Source: Hyphomicrobiales bacterium
GTDB taxonomy: Bacteria; Pseudomonadota; Alphaproteobacteria; Rhizobiales; Beijerinckiaceae
Length of the DNA: 64,000 nt
Assembly (NCBI GenBank): GCA_900473415.1
Contig: UCLR01000005.1
Coordinates: 62,001 to 126,000, forward strand
Direction: 5' to 3'
Shown: positions 10,288 through 18,450 of the stretch, in pieces
Layout: every line of letters begins with the position of its first letter
Position numbering within the stretch: position 1 is the stretch's first letter
The notes under the pieces: model-generated
Told to the model about the DNA's origin: nothing
Seen by the model: only the letters and a program-made list of their open reading frames with translations
The model's database searches: none
Made by a program: the position numbers and the translations under genes

Positions 10288-11622
10288 TTATCCCCGCGCG
10301 GCTGCCATCTCGGCTTCGGTCTCGTCCTGCTCCATCCCGTCGAGCACCGCGACCTCCTCGCTGGAGGCGCCGAGACGGCGCCAATCCTCGCTCTTGGGAA
10401 CGATGCCCTGATAGGAGCAGAGCTTGGCCTGCGGGATATGTGGCTCGATCAACCCGAGCGGCTCGCTGCCGGCGGCGTGCTTGCGGGCGGCGTCGATCAT
10501 CACGCGACGGAACTGGACGATGGCGATGTCGCTGGCGCCGAGGCGCTCGCTGGTGCGATCGGCGATCGCCCCCATCGATTCCCACATCATGATGTCCTGG
10601 TTGGGGATGCCGGGGACGCCGGTGAAGTCCCCCAGCTTCATCGCCTTGCGGTCCTGGAGATAGTTGTTCGCCTTGTTGCGCAGCATCGGCTTGTAGGTCT
10701 TGTCGAGATCGATGCCGACCTGCGCCACGCAGAATTTCCGCCAGCTCTCCTGGTCGATGCAGTCGTCATTGCCCCAGGCGATGAAGTGGAAGTAGCTCGA
10801 AACATCGTCCTTGGGCACGATCACGGTCGCGACATTGTAGGAGGCATTCGGCGGGATCAGCGCCGTGAAGGGCGCGACGAAGATCGTCAGCCGGACATAG
10901 TCATGCGTCTGCGCATTGACGATCGGCCGCCGGATCGCGGCGTAGCGGAAGCCGTAATTGGTCAGCTGGACCTGAATGCGCGGGTTCTTGTCGGTCGAGG
11001 GGCGCGTCCAGTGCGTCGCAGTGGCACCGGCCGTCGTCACCCGGGCTGGCTTCATGTCCGAGGAGTGCAGGCTGGAGGAATGGGCGGAATCGATCTGCCC
11101 CTCCATGATCTGCGCCCAGTTGCAGGGCAGGTCGATCTTCACGATCGAGACCTTGGCCTCCGGCGTCGGCGCCCAGGCCGGCGCCTCGAATTCCGGCATC
11201 AGCTCCTTCGGCCCCATATAGACCCAGATGAAGCCGCCGGCTTCCTGCGTCGGATAGGCCTTGTGCTGGACCTTCTCGGCAAAGCCGCTTTCGGCCGGCT
11301 CGGAGACCATTTCCAGCACCTTGCCGTCCACGTCGAACTTCCAGCCATGGTAGAGGCAGCGCAGGCCGCATTCCTCGTTGCGGCCGAAGAAGAGCGAGGC
11401 CTTACGGTGCGGGCAGTATTCGCCCAGCACGCCGATGCGCCCGTCGGTGTCGCGGAAGGCAACGAGGTCCTCGCCGAAGAGCCGGACCCGGACGGGGGCG
11501 CCGTCGCTCTCGATGAGTTGCTCGGAGAGCAGCGCCGGCACCCAATGTCGCCGCATCAGCTTGCCCATCGGGGCGTCGCCCTCAACGCGGCAGAGCAGCT
11601 CATTCTCCTCGTGGGTGAGCAT
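10288..11622 (-). CDS. Rieske oxygenase, phthalate 4,5-dioxygenase type, large subunit
   Basis: 444 residues from the ATG at 11622, which has GGGAGG 7 bases upstream. Frame that stays open further upstream is antisense to the reductase gene and is not used. The Rieske [2Fe-2S] ligands are Cys70, His72, Cys89 and His92. The mononuclear iron site is D178-x2-H181-x4-H186. Length and lack of a visible beta subunit fit the phthalate dioxygenase (alpha-only) group, which uses one FMN/ferredoxin reductase; that partner is the divergent gene at 11737. Likely reaction: cis-dihydroxylation of phthalate or a related aromatic carboxylate. O-demethylation is the main alternative within this family. Confidence 0.85.
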   Translation of the reverse strand: MLTHEENELLCRVEGDAPMGKLMRRHWVPALLSEQLIESDGAPVRVRLFGEDLVAFRDTDGRIGVLGEYCPHRKASLFFGRNEECGLRCLYHGWKFDVDGKVLEMVSEPAESGFAEKVQHKAYPTQEAGGFIWVYMGPKELMPEFEAPAWAPTPEAKVSIVKIDLPCNWAQIMEGQIDSAHSSSLHSSDMKPARVTTAGATATHWTRPSTDKNPRIQVQLTNYGFRYAAIRRPIVNAQTHDYVRLTIFVAPFTALIPPNASYNVATVIVPKDDVSSYFHFIAWGNDDCIDQESWRKFCVAQVGIDLDKTYKPMLRNKANNYLQDRKAMKLGDFTGVPGIPNQDIMMWESMGAIADRTSERLGASDIAIVQFRRVMIDAARKHAAGSEPLGLIEPHIPQAKLCSYQGIVPKSEDWRRLGASSEEVAVLDGMEQDETEAEMAAARG

Positions 11623-11667
11623 GTGAAAGCCTCCCTCGCGGCGGCTCGGATCGGCTAGCCGCAATTT

Positions 11668-11683
11668 ACTTAGATATCTAAGT
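11668..11683. promoter_or_regulatory. Perfect 16-bp palindrome in the oxygenase/reductase promoter region
   Basis: ACTTAGATATCTAAGT, a perfect palindrome in the 114-base divergent region between the Rieske oxygenase and its reductase. Length, AT-richness against GC-rich surroundings and position fit a MarR-type operator. The MarR protein at 6054-6554 is the nearest candidate ligand. Confidence 0.55.
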
Positions 11684-11736
11684 GTGAGATTAGTCCGGTT
11701 CGAAACGGTTGTCGAGAGAGGGGTCCGGAGGAGAGC

Positions 11737-12696
11737 ATGACCGAGGAAGCAGCGACCGTCCGGGTCACGATCGCGGAGAAGCAGATGATCGCCCAGGACA
11801 TCTGCCTGTTTGAGTTGCGCCCTCTGAATGGCGCTCCGCTGGAGCCGTTCACGCCCGGCGCGCACCTCGGTATCAGGGTGCCCAATGGCGAGATGCGGAA
11901 ATACTCGCTCTGCAACGATCCCGACGAGGCCGACCGCTATGTCATTGCAGTCAAGAAGGAACTCTCCGGCCGCGGCGGATCGGTCAGCCTGATCGACGAA
12001 ACCCTCGTCGGCGACGAGGTCGCGATCACGCCGCCCCGCAATGATTTCGCACTGAAACCAGGACCTTCGAGCTATATCTTCATCGCTGGTGGCATCGGCA
12101 TCACGCCAATCCGCGCCATGATCAAGCATCTGATGGCGACGCGCGCCAAGCCGTTCAAGCTTTACTACTTCACACGGAGCCCGGAGATGATGGCCTTCCG
12201 GGACGAGTTCATGGGCCCGGACTTCCGCGGCAAGGTGGTGATCCATCATGACGGGGGCGACGCGGACAAGGCCTATGATCTCTGGCCGGTGCTGGAAGAG
12301 CCCAAGGGCGCCCATCTCTATTGCTGCGGCCCGCGCGGTTTGATGGAGGCGGTGCGCGACATGACCGGGCACTGGTCGTCCGCCGCCGTGCATTTCGAGG
12401 ATTTCGGCGCGGCCAAGGCCCGTCCGGAGGACAACACGCCCTTCACGGTCGCGCTGGCGAAGAGCGGCGAGCGCTTCGCGGTTCCGGTCGACAAGTCGAT
12501 CCTGGAAGTGCTGCGCGAGGCCGGCAAGGTCCTGCCGTCATCCTGCGAGAGCGGGACCTGTGGCACCTGCAAGACGCGGCTGGTCTCCGGTGAACCGGAT
12601 CATCGCGATCTCGCGCTCGCCGAGCATGAGCGGGCGCGCAACATCATGATCTGCGTGTCGCGGGCGAAATCCGCCGAACTTGTGCTCGATCTGTAG
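11737..12696 (+). CDS. Ferredoxin reductase, phthalate dioxygenase reductase type
   Basis: 319 residues. An N-terminal flavin-binding barrel contains RKYSLCND (FMN contact); it is followed by a nucleotide-binding domain with IAGGIGITPIRAMIKH. The C-terminal plant-type ferredoxin has [2Fe-2S] ligands Cys270, Cys275, Cys278 and Cys306. This FMN-NAD-ferredoxin order is that of phthalate dioxygenase reductase and VanB. It passes electrons from NAD(P)H to the Rieske oxygenase encoded divergently. GGAGGAG lies 3 bases before the ATG. The stop is immediately followed by the Gfo/Idh/MocA dehydrogenase gene, so the two are cotranscribed. Confidence 0.9.
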   Translation: MTEEAATVRVTIAEKQMIAQDICLFELRPLNGAPLEPFTPGAHLGIRVPNGEMRKYSLCNDPDEADRYVIAVKKELSGRGGSVSLIDETLVGDEVAITPPRNDFALKPGPSSYIFIAGGIGITPIRAMIKHLMATRAKPFKLYYFTRSPEMMAFRDEFMGPDFRGKVVIHHDGGDADKAYDLWPVLEEPKGAHLYCCGPRGLMEAVRDMTGHWSSAAVHFEDFGAAKARPEDNTPFTVALAKSGERFAVPVDKSILEVLREAGKVLPSSCESGTCGTCKTRLVSGEPDHRDLALAEHERARNIMICVSRAKSAELVLDL

Positions 12697-12705
12697 GTGC
12701 CTGCG

Positions 12706-13905
12706 ATGACCGAGCCGTTACGTCTGGGCGTCGTGGGGCTGGGCCGCGCCTTCATGCTGATGCTGCCGACGCTGGCGCATCATCCGCTCGCGCAGCTCGT
12801 CGCCGCCGCCGATCCACGCGCGGAGGCGCGCCGGCAGTTCGAGAGCGATTTCTCCCGGCCGGATGCGCCGGCCCGCAGCTACGACAGCGTCGAGGCGCTC
12901 TGTGCCGACGAGGCTGTCGAGGCTCTCTACATCGCTTCGCCGCACCAGTTCCACGTCGCCCATGTCCGGCTCGCCGCGGCCCATGGCAAGCATGTCCTGG
13001 TCGAGAAACCGATGGCGCTGACCATCGCCGATTGTCAGGCGATGATCGAGGCGGCCGGTGCCGGCGGTGTGCATCTCCTCGTCGGGCACAGCCATTCCTT
13101 CGATGCGCCTTACCTCAGGGCGGCGGAATTGATCCGCTCCGGCCGCTTCGGGCGCGCCCGTATGATCACGGCCGCGAACTACACGGATTTCCTCTACCGG
13201 CCGCGCCGACCGGAGGAACTCGACACCGCGCAAGGCGGCGGCGTGGTGTTCAGCCAGGGCGCCCACCAGGTCGATATCGTCCGACTGCTCGGCGGCGGGC
13301 TTGTTTCTGCCGTGCGGGCGACGACCGGGCGCTTCGATCCGGCGCGTCCGACGGAAGGGGCCTATCAGGCGTTCCTTAGCTTCGCGGATGGAGCCAGCGC
13401 GACGCTGACCTATAGCGGCTATGGTCGCTATGACAGCGACGAGCAACTCGGCTGGATCGGCGAGATGGGCCAGCCGCGCGATCCTGAGAGCTATGGCGCC
13501 GCACGGCGTGGGTTGGCGCAGGTCTCGACGCCGGAAGAGGAGGCGGCCCTCAAGAACACCCGCACCTATGGCGTGGCGAAGAGCGCCGTCGCCGCGCCGC
13601 CGGCTGCGGCCGGGCATAATCATTTCGGACCGATCACGATCTGCTGCGAGCAGGCGGACCTTCGTCCGCTGACGAACGGCGTGATGATTTATGCCGACGA
13701 GCGGCGCTGGCTGGAGCCGCTGCAGGCGCCGACAGTGCCGCGCGCCGAGGTGGTCGACGAGTTCCATGCTGCCGTCCGGGCGGGTATCGCGCCGCTGCAT
13801 TCCGGCGCCTGGGGCATGGCGACCCTGGAAGTCTGCCTCGCGATTCTTGAGTCCGCACGGACAGGCCGCGAGGTCGCTCTTCGGCACCAGGTTGCAGCAG
13901 GTTGA
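12706..13905 (+). CDS. Gfo/Idh/MocA oxidoreductase, phthalate dihydrodiol dehydrogenase-like (Pht4-like)
   Basis: 399 residues from the ATG; a GTG 9 bases earlier is in frame and also possible. The N-terminal Rossmann fold LGVVGLGRAFMLMLPTL and the EKPMALT motif (catalytic Lys) mark the family. QGAHQVDIVRLLGG carries the conserved histidine of the C-terminal domain. In phthalate degradation a Gfo/Idh/MocA protein, not a short-chain dehydrogenase, oxidises the cis-4,5-dihydrodiol to 4,5-dihydroxyphthalate. Its place directly after the phthalate-type reductase supports that role. The exact substrate is inferred. Confidence 0.82.
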   Translation: MTEPLRLGVVGLGRAFMLMLPTLAHHPLAQLVAAADPRAEARRQFESDFSRPDAPARSYDSVEALCADEAVEALYIASPHQFHVAHVRLAAAHGKHVLVEKPMALTIADCQAMIEAAGAGGVHLLVGHSHSFDAPYLRAAELIRSGRFGRARMITAANYTDFLYRPRRPEELDTAQGGGVVFSQGAHQVDIVRLLGGGLVSAVRATTGRFDPARPTEGAYQAFLSFADGASATLTYSGYGRYDSDEQLGWIGEMGQPRDPESYGAARRGLAQVSTPEEEAALKNTRTYGVAKSAVAAPPAAAGHNHFGPITICCEQADLRPLTNGVMIYADERRWLEPLQAPTVPRAEVVDEFHAAVRAGIAPLHSGAWGMATLEVCLAILESARTGREVALRHQVAAG

Positions 13906-14102
13906 GCCGATATCGCTCGGCCAGAGACCCTGATCGCGTCGGTTCAGCCCAGCCGGATCCGGCATGGCGCACCCGCCGAGGCATCGCCCCGGCTCGCATG
14001 AAAATGCTTGGCAGGGGAAGCCTTTTTGTCTTGGACCGATTGCGCGGCGCGCGGTCTAGTCCTGCCTAACGCCTGTTCGTCAGCGCCGCCGGAGAATCCG
14101 TC
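13906..14102. other. Intergenic stretch, nothing clear
   Basis: 197 bases after the dehydrogenase gene. I see no gene or strong hairpin. It may carry a promoter for the small protein and aldolase-like genes. Confidence 0.3.
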
Positions 14103-14309
14103 ATGCCGCTCATCCGCATCGAGCCTGTCGAAGATCGCACCACGGGTCGCTTCGCGATCGAGATCTATTATCCGGCCGATGCCGAGCGCCCGCTGGTCAC
14201 AACGGCGCCCCGCTACAAGAGCGCCGCGGCGGCGGAGCAGGACACCATCGCGATCCTGGCTTCCACCGCCAACAATCCGGCCCCGGAAGAGCCAGCAAAC
14301 CGCCGCTAG
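14103..14309 (+). CDS. Small hypothetical protein, 68 residues
   Basis: Not recognised. The ATG has GGAG 8 bases upstream. The peptide starts MPLIRIEPVEDRTTGRFAIE, has alternating hydrophobic residues suggesting a short beta-sheet, then an Ala-rich helix AAAAEQDTIAILA and a disordered Pro/Glu tail. There is no signal peptide, membrane segment or cysteine. It lies 34 bases before the class II aldolase-like gene, on the same strand. Coding status rests on the ribosome-binding site and neighbour spacing. Confidence 0.55.
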   Translation: MPLIRIEPVEDRTTGRFAIEIYYPADAERPLVTTAPRYKSAAAAEQDTIAILASTANNPAPEEPANRR

Positions 14310-14343
14310 GCTCTCGGCCGGCGTTTATGGGAGGAAAAAGACC

Positions 14344-15132
14344 ATGTGTGCGTCAGATCACGGCGGACATCATCAGCCAATCGCGGTCGACGTCGCCGAT
14401 ACGGCTGATGCCTCCGTCGCCCCGTCGCCGGAGATGATCGAAGAACTCGTCGCGGCCAATCATATCCTGTTCGACCAGGGCGTGGTCGACGCTTTCGGTC
14501 ATATCAGCGTGCGCCACGACAAGCGCCCGGACCGTTTCCTGCTCGCCCGCAACATGGCCCCTAGCCGGGTCACGGCCGAGGATATCGTCGAATTCACGCT
14601 CGACGGCGAGGCCGTGAACGCAGCCGGCCGCAGGGTCTATCTCGAGCGCTTCATCCATGCCGAGATCTTTCGCCGGCGCCCTGACGTGGTGGCCGTGATT
14701 CACAGCCACTCGCATTCCATCGTGCCCCTCAGCGTGGTGAAAGGGATGCGGCTCAGGGCGATGTTCCACATGGCCGGTTTCGTGGGCCAGGGTGCGCCGG
14801 TCTTCGAGATCCGCGAAGCTGGAGGCGACGCGACCGACCTCCTGATCAGCAACAGCCATCTCGGCCGCGCGCTGGCCGAGCATTTCGACGGCCATGACAT
14901 CGTGCTGATGCGCGGCCATGGCTCGACGGTGGTAGGAGGCTCGATCAAGCAGGCGGTCTATCGCGCGGTCTATGCCGAGCTGAACGCGCGCTACCAGTTG
15001 CAGGCGATGCAGCTCGGTGAGGTGACCTATCTTACCGAGGGAGAAAGCCGCTCCTGCGCCGCGAACATCGAAGCGCAGGTTCATCGCCCCTGGGAGATGT
15101 GGCTGGAACAGGCGCGCGCCCGGCGCCGGTGA
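14344..15132 (+). CDS. Class II aldolase/adducin family protein, possible aromatic-acid decarboxylase
   Basis: 262 residues from the ATG at 14344, which has GGAGGA 8 bases upstream; open frame further left is not used. Metal ligands are visible in VIHSHSHSIV and in RGHGSTVVGGSI, the zinc site of class II aldolases, with LLARNMAPSRVTAEDI as the family N-terminal block. In aromatic catabolism, members of this family include 3,4-dihydroxyphthalate 2-decarboxylase (PhtC). That gives one possible role here; a sugar-type aldolase is less likely in this context. It lies 67 bases before the flavin monooxygenase. Confidence 0.8.
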   Translation: MCASDHGGHHQPIAVDVADTADASVAPSPEMIEELVAANHILFDQGVVDAFGHISVRHDKRPDRFLLARNMAPSRVTAEDIVEFTLDGEAVNAAGRRVYLERFIHAEIFRRRPDVVAVIHSHSHSIVPLSVVKGMRLRAMFHMAGFVGQGAPVFEIREAGGDATDLLISNSHLGRALAEHFDGHDIVLMRGHGSTVVGGSIKQAVYRAVYAELNARYQLQAMQLGEVTYLTEGESRSCAANIEAQVHRPWEMWLEQARARRR

Positions 15133-15199
15133 GCGTTCTTGCCGCTGCTGGCGCTTGTTCTGCCTGCATCAATCGTCCCAAGTGCCGAGGGTGGCCTCC

Positions 15200-17158
15200 A
15201 TGCAGTTTCATCTGAATGGCTTTCGGGCCGGTGATCCGAACATTTCCGAACGCCCTGCGGGCAGCGAACCTCGGAACTTCGAGACCCTGCCCGCGGAGGT
15301 CGATGTCCTCATCGTCGGCTGCGGTCCGGCGGGCCTGACGCTGGCGGCGCAGCTTGCGGCCTTTCCCGAGATCAAGACCCAGATCATCGACCAGAAGAGC
15401 GGCCCTCTGGAACTAGGGCAGGCCGACGGCATCGCTTGCCGGACGATCGAGATGTTCCATGCCTTCGGCTTTTCCGAGAGGGTCCTCAAGGAGAGCTACT
15501 GGGTCAACGAGGTTTCCTTCTGGAAGCCCGATCCGGAGCGGTCGGAGAACATTATCCGCCATGGCCGGATCCAGGATGTCGAGGACGGGCTTTCCGAGTT
15601 CCCCCATGTGATCCTGAACCAGGCGCGCGTGCACGACTTCTTCCTCGACGTGATGCGCAATGCGCCGACTCGGTTGGAGCCGAGCTATTCGAGGCGCCTG
15701 ATCGATTTGCAGGTCGATGTCGGCGGCGGCTCCGACACGAGCGCGTCGCCGCATCGGGCGACCGTGCGGCTGGAGCGGCTCGATCCCGGCCATGAGGGCG
15801 AGATCGAGACCGTGCGGGCACGCTACATCGTCGGCTGCGACGGAGCCCGCAGCGCCGTGCGCAAATCGATTGGGCGCACCTTGCACGGCGACTCCGCCAA
15901 CCAGGCCTGGGGCGTCATGGACGTGCTCGCCGCGACCGATTTTCCGGATGTTCGGCTGAAGGCGCTGATCCAGTCGGCCGGCGAGGGCTCGATCCTGATC
16001 ATCCCGCGCGAGGGCGGCTATCTGATCCGGATCTATGTCGAGTTGGACAAGCTCAGCGAGAACGAGCGGGTCGCGAACCGCAACTTCGGCGTCGAGCACC
16101 TCATCGCCGCGGCGCAGCGCATCCTGCATCCCTACAAGTTCGAGGTTCATGAGGTCGCCTGGTGGTCGGTCTACGAGATCGGGCAGCGGCTTTGCGACAA
16201 GTTCGACGACGTGCCGGCCGAGGAGGTGGGCAGCCGCCTGCCTTGCGTCTTCATCGCCGGCGATGCCTGCCACACCCATAGCCCGAAGGCGGGGCAGGGC
16301 ATGAACGTCTCGATGCAGGATAGCTTCAACCTGGGCTGGAAGCTCGCGGCCGTGCTTCAAGGGCGATCCGAACCACAGCTGCTGCACAGCTATTCGTCCG
16401 AAAGGCAGGCGATTGCGCGCGAGCTGATCGATTTCGATCGCGAATGGGCCAAGATGCTCAGCGCGCCCCTGAAATCTTCGCCCTCCGACAGCGAAGGCGT
16501 CGATCCGAAGGAGGTTCAGGCCTATTTCGTCAGGCACGGACGCTATACGGCCGGGACGGCGACCCGTTACGCCCCATCGTTCTTGACGGGCGAACCGACG
16601 CATGCCGATCTCGCCCGAGGGCTGCCGATCGGCGCCCGTTTCCATTCCGCGCCGGTGGTGCGCCTGGCGGATGCCAAGCCGGTCCAGCTTGGCCATGTCG
16701 CGCTCGCCGATGGCCGCTGGCGCCTGTTCGCCTTCGCGGATCGGACCGATCCCGCGGCGCGGTCGTCGCGTCTGCGCGCGCTCTGCGATTTCCTTACGGA
16801 TTCACCTTCGTCACCTATCCGGCGATACAGACGGGCAGGGGATGACGTCGACGCCGTCATCGATCTGCGCGCCATCTTCCAGCAGGGGCACCGCGATCTC
16901 GCGCTGGAGGCCATGCCTGAGCTGCTTCTGCCGCGGAAAGGGCGCCTCGGCTTGCGCGACTACGAAAAGATATTCTGCCCCGACTTTCACTCCGGCCAAG
17001 ACATCTTCGAACTGCGCGGCATCGACCGGGAGCGCGGCTGCATGGTGATCGTGCGCCCCGATCAGTACATCGCTCATGTGATTCCGCTCGACGCTTACGG
17101 GGCGCTGGCCTCCTATTTCGACGGCGTCCTGTCGGGTGTCCGGCGGGGAAGCCCATAA
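15200..17158 (+). CDS. FAD monooxygenase, 3-hydroxybenzoate 4-monooxygenase / phenol hydroxylase type
   Basis: 652 residues from the ATG at 15200, chosen because MQFHLNGF is the family N-terminus and GAGG lies upstream; the frame is open from 15155. The FAD dinucleotide motif GCGPAG is at residues 40-45. Other motifs are ARYIVGCDGARSAVR (DG motif) and FIAGDACHTHSPKAGQGMN near residue 355 (ribityl contact). A thioredoxin-like C-terminal domain (about 480-650) is typical of phenol hydroxylase and MobA. MobA hydroxylates 3-hydroxybenzoate to protocatechuate, the product the phthalate branch would also make. Substrate is inferred from overall resemblance and context. Confidence 0.82.
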   Translation: MQFHLNGFRAGDPNISERPAGSEPRNFETLPAEVDVLIVGCGPAGLTLAAQLAAFPEIKTQIIDQKSGPLELGQADGIACRTIEMFHAFGFSERVLKESYWVNEVSFWKPDPERSENIIRHGRIQDVEDGLSEFPHVILNQARVHDFFLDVMRNAPTRLEPSYSRRLIDLQVDVGGGSDTSASPHRATVRLERLDPGHEGEIETVRARYIVGCDGARSAVRKSIGRTLHGDSANQAWGVMDVLAATDFPDVRLKALIQSAGEGSILIIPREGGYLIRIYVELDKLSENERVANRNFGVEHLIAAAQRILHPYKFEVHEVAWWSVYEIGQRLCDKFDDVPAEEVGSRLPCVFIAGDACHTHSPKAGQGMNVSMQDSFNLGWKLAAVLQGRSEPQLLHSYSSERQAIARELIDFDREWAKMLSAPLKSSPSDSEGVDPKEVQAYFVRHGRYTAGTATRYAPSFLTGEPTHADLARGLPIGARFHSAPVVRLADAKPVQLGHVALADGRWRLFAFADRTDPAARSSRLRALCDFLTDSPSSPIRRYRRAGDDVDAVIDLRAIFQQGHRDLALEAMPELLLPRKGRLGLRDYEKIFCPDFHSGQDIFELRGIDRERGCMVIVRPDQYIAHVIPLDAYGALASYFDGVLSGVRRGSP

Positions 17159-17308
17159 TCGAAGACGCGCCGGATGCCGGGCCGCTCGAAATCGCGACTT
17201 CGGCTGCCGGTATCAGCGGCAAATTCCACGCAGACGCCAGCGAAAATGTAGTAGGTTGGCGCGGCTCCTGGCCGTGGCCGGGACGGCTTTTGGCGCTGGA
17301 GGTGTCTG

Positions 17309-18127
17309 GTGACGCAATCCGCCTTCAAGCAGTTCGAGCACCAGGCCTGGGAAACCGTCGTCAACGAATATGACGCCGCTTTCAGCCGCCTGACGCAGCA
17401 AGTCATCCCGGCTATGATCGAAGCCCTCGCGGTCGAACCGGGAACCGCGCTGCTCGATGTCGCTTGCGGTCCAGGATATCTCGCCGCTGCCGCCAGCGCG
17501 AAAGGCGCTGTGGCTTCGGGGTCCGATTTTTCCGCCGAGATGGTGGTGCACGCACGGAGGTCGCATCCGGATATCGACTTCCGGCAAGGCGACGCCGAGA
17601 CCTTGAGCGACTATGCCGATCGCAGCTTCGACGCCGTCGGCATGAATTTCGGCATTCTGCATCTCGACCAGCCTGACGATGCCTTGCGATCGATCTGCCG
17701 TGTCCTGCGCCCCGACGGACGGCTGGCCTTCACGGCCTGGGCGCCCGAGCCGATGGTGGTGGGATTTTCGATACCGCTGAAGGCGATCCAGGAAGTGGGT
17801 AACCCGAACGTCGGGCTTCCTCCCGGACCGCCCTTTTTCCATTTCAGCGACGCCGGCAATTGCAAGGATGCGCTCACGCGCTGCGGCTTCCGAGACGTCG
17901 AGACCCGCATCGTCGACCAAATCTGGGACTTCGACACGCCTGACGACTTTTTCGACGCGCTCCTGAGAGGGACGGCTCGAACCGGCGGCGCGCTGAAGCG
18001 GCAAACTCCGGAGCAGTTGGCGGCTGTGCGCGACCATATCCGGAATGCGGCGCGTGCTTATGCGACAGAGGGCAAGATCCGCCTGCCGATGCCAGCCCAC
18101 CTCGTCTGGGCCTCCAAGCATCGCTGA
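17309..18127 (+). CDS. Class I SAM-dependent methyltransferase
   Basis: 272 residues, GTG start with GGAGG 6 bases upstream. SAM-binding motif I is LLDVACGPGYLAAAAS (residues about 48-63). The acidic residue follows in GSDFSAEM, and motif post-I includes DRSFDAVGMNFGILHLDQPDDALR with VLRPDGRLAFTAW. UbiE/Coq5-like in style; the acceptor is unknown. It lies 150 bases after the monooxygenase on the same strand, which could mean O-methylation of a phenolic intermediate, but cotranscription is not certain. Confidence 0.82.
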   Translation: MTQSAFKQFEHQAWETVVNEYDAAFSRLTQQVIPAMIEALAVEPGTALLDVACGPGYLAAAASAKGAVASGSDFSAEMVVHARRSHPDIDFRQGDAETLSDYADRSFDAVGMNFGILHLDQPDDALRSICRVLRPDGRLAFTAWAPEPMVVGFSIPLKAIQEVGNPNVGLPPGPPFFHFSDAGNCKDALTRCGFRDVETRIVDQIWDFDTPDDFFDALLRGTARTGGALKRQTPEQLAAVRDHIRNAARAYATEGKIRLPMPAHLVWASKHR

Positions 18128-18450
18128 TCTCCATGATGTGGGAAGCGGCGGACTGTTGTGCCGCTGTTCGGTCTTGCCACACCGGCCCCGAGAGGCTCGC
18201 CTTCGCCAAGGTCGATTGAGCGATACTTCTCCATCATGAACGGGATTGCTGGTCGCTAGATCGGTTGCGCACGTCTCGCTAGAGCGCAGTTCAAAGCCGT
18301 GAAACCGTCGGCACTCCCGGCGTTTCTTGAAGATTTGGGTCAGGTCTCAGGCGAGCATTGTTTTCTTGCCCTGAAATGACGATGCTGACCTTGGAGGGTG
18401 GACCGGCCTCCCGTCGTGAAGCTGCGTCAACCTGGGGGTGATCGATCATC
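18128..18450. other. Non-coding stretch, nothing recognised
   Basis: About 320 bases between the methyltransferase and the DUF2339 gene. No supportable gene, tRNA or long hairpin is visible. It presumably holds the end of one transcript and the promoter of the next. Confidence 0.3.

Noticed and set aside
11623-12393. N-terminal extension of the Rieske oxygenase frame
   Set aside because: The extension is antisense to the ferredoxin reductase, and a strong GGGAGG/ATG start exists at 11622 where the family N-terminus begins.
14008-14343. N-terminal extension of the class II aldolase-like frame
   Set aside because: Ser/Arg-rich translation overlapping the small 68-residue gene; GGAGGA/ATG at 14344 gives a normal start.
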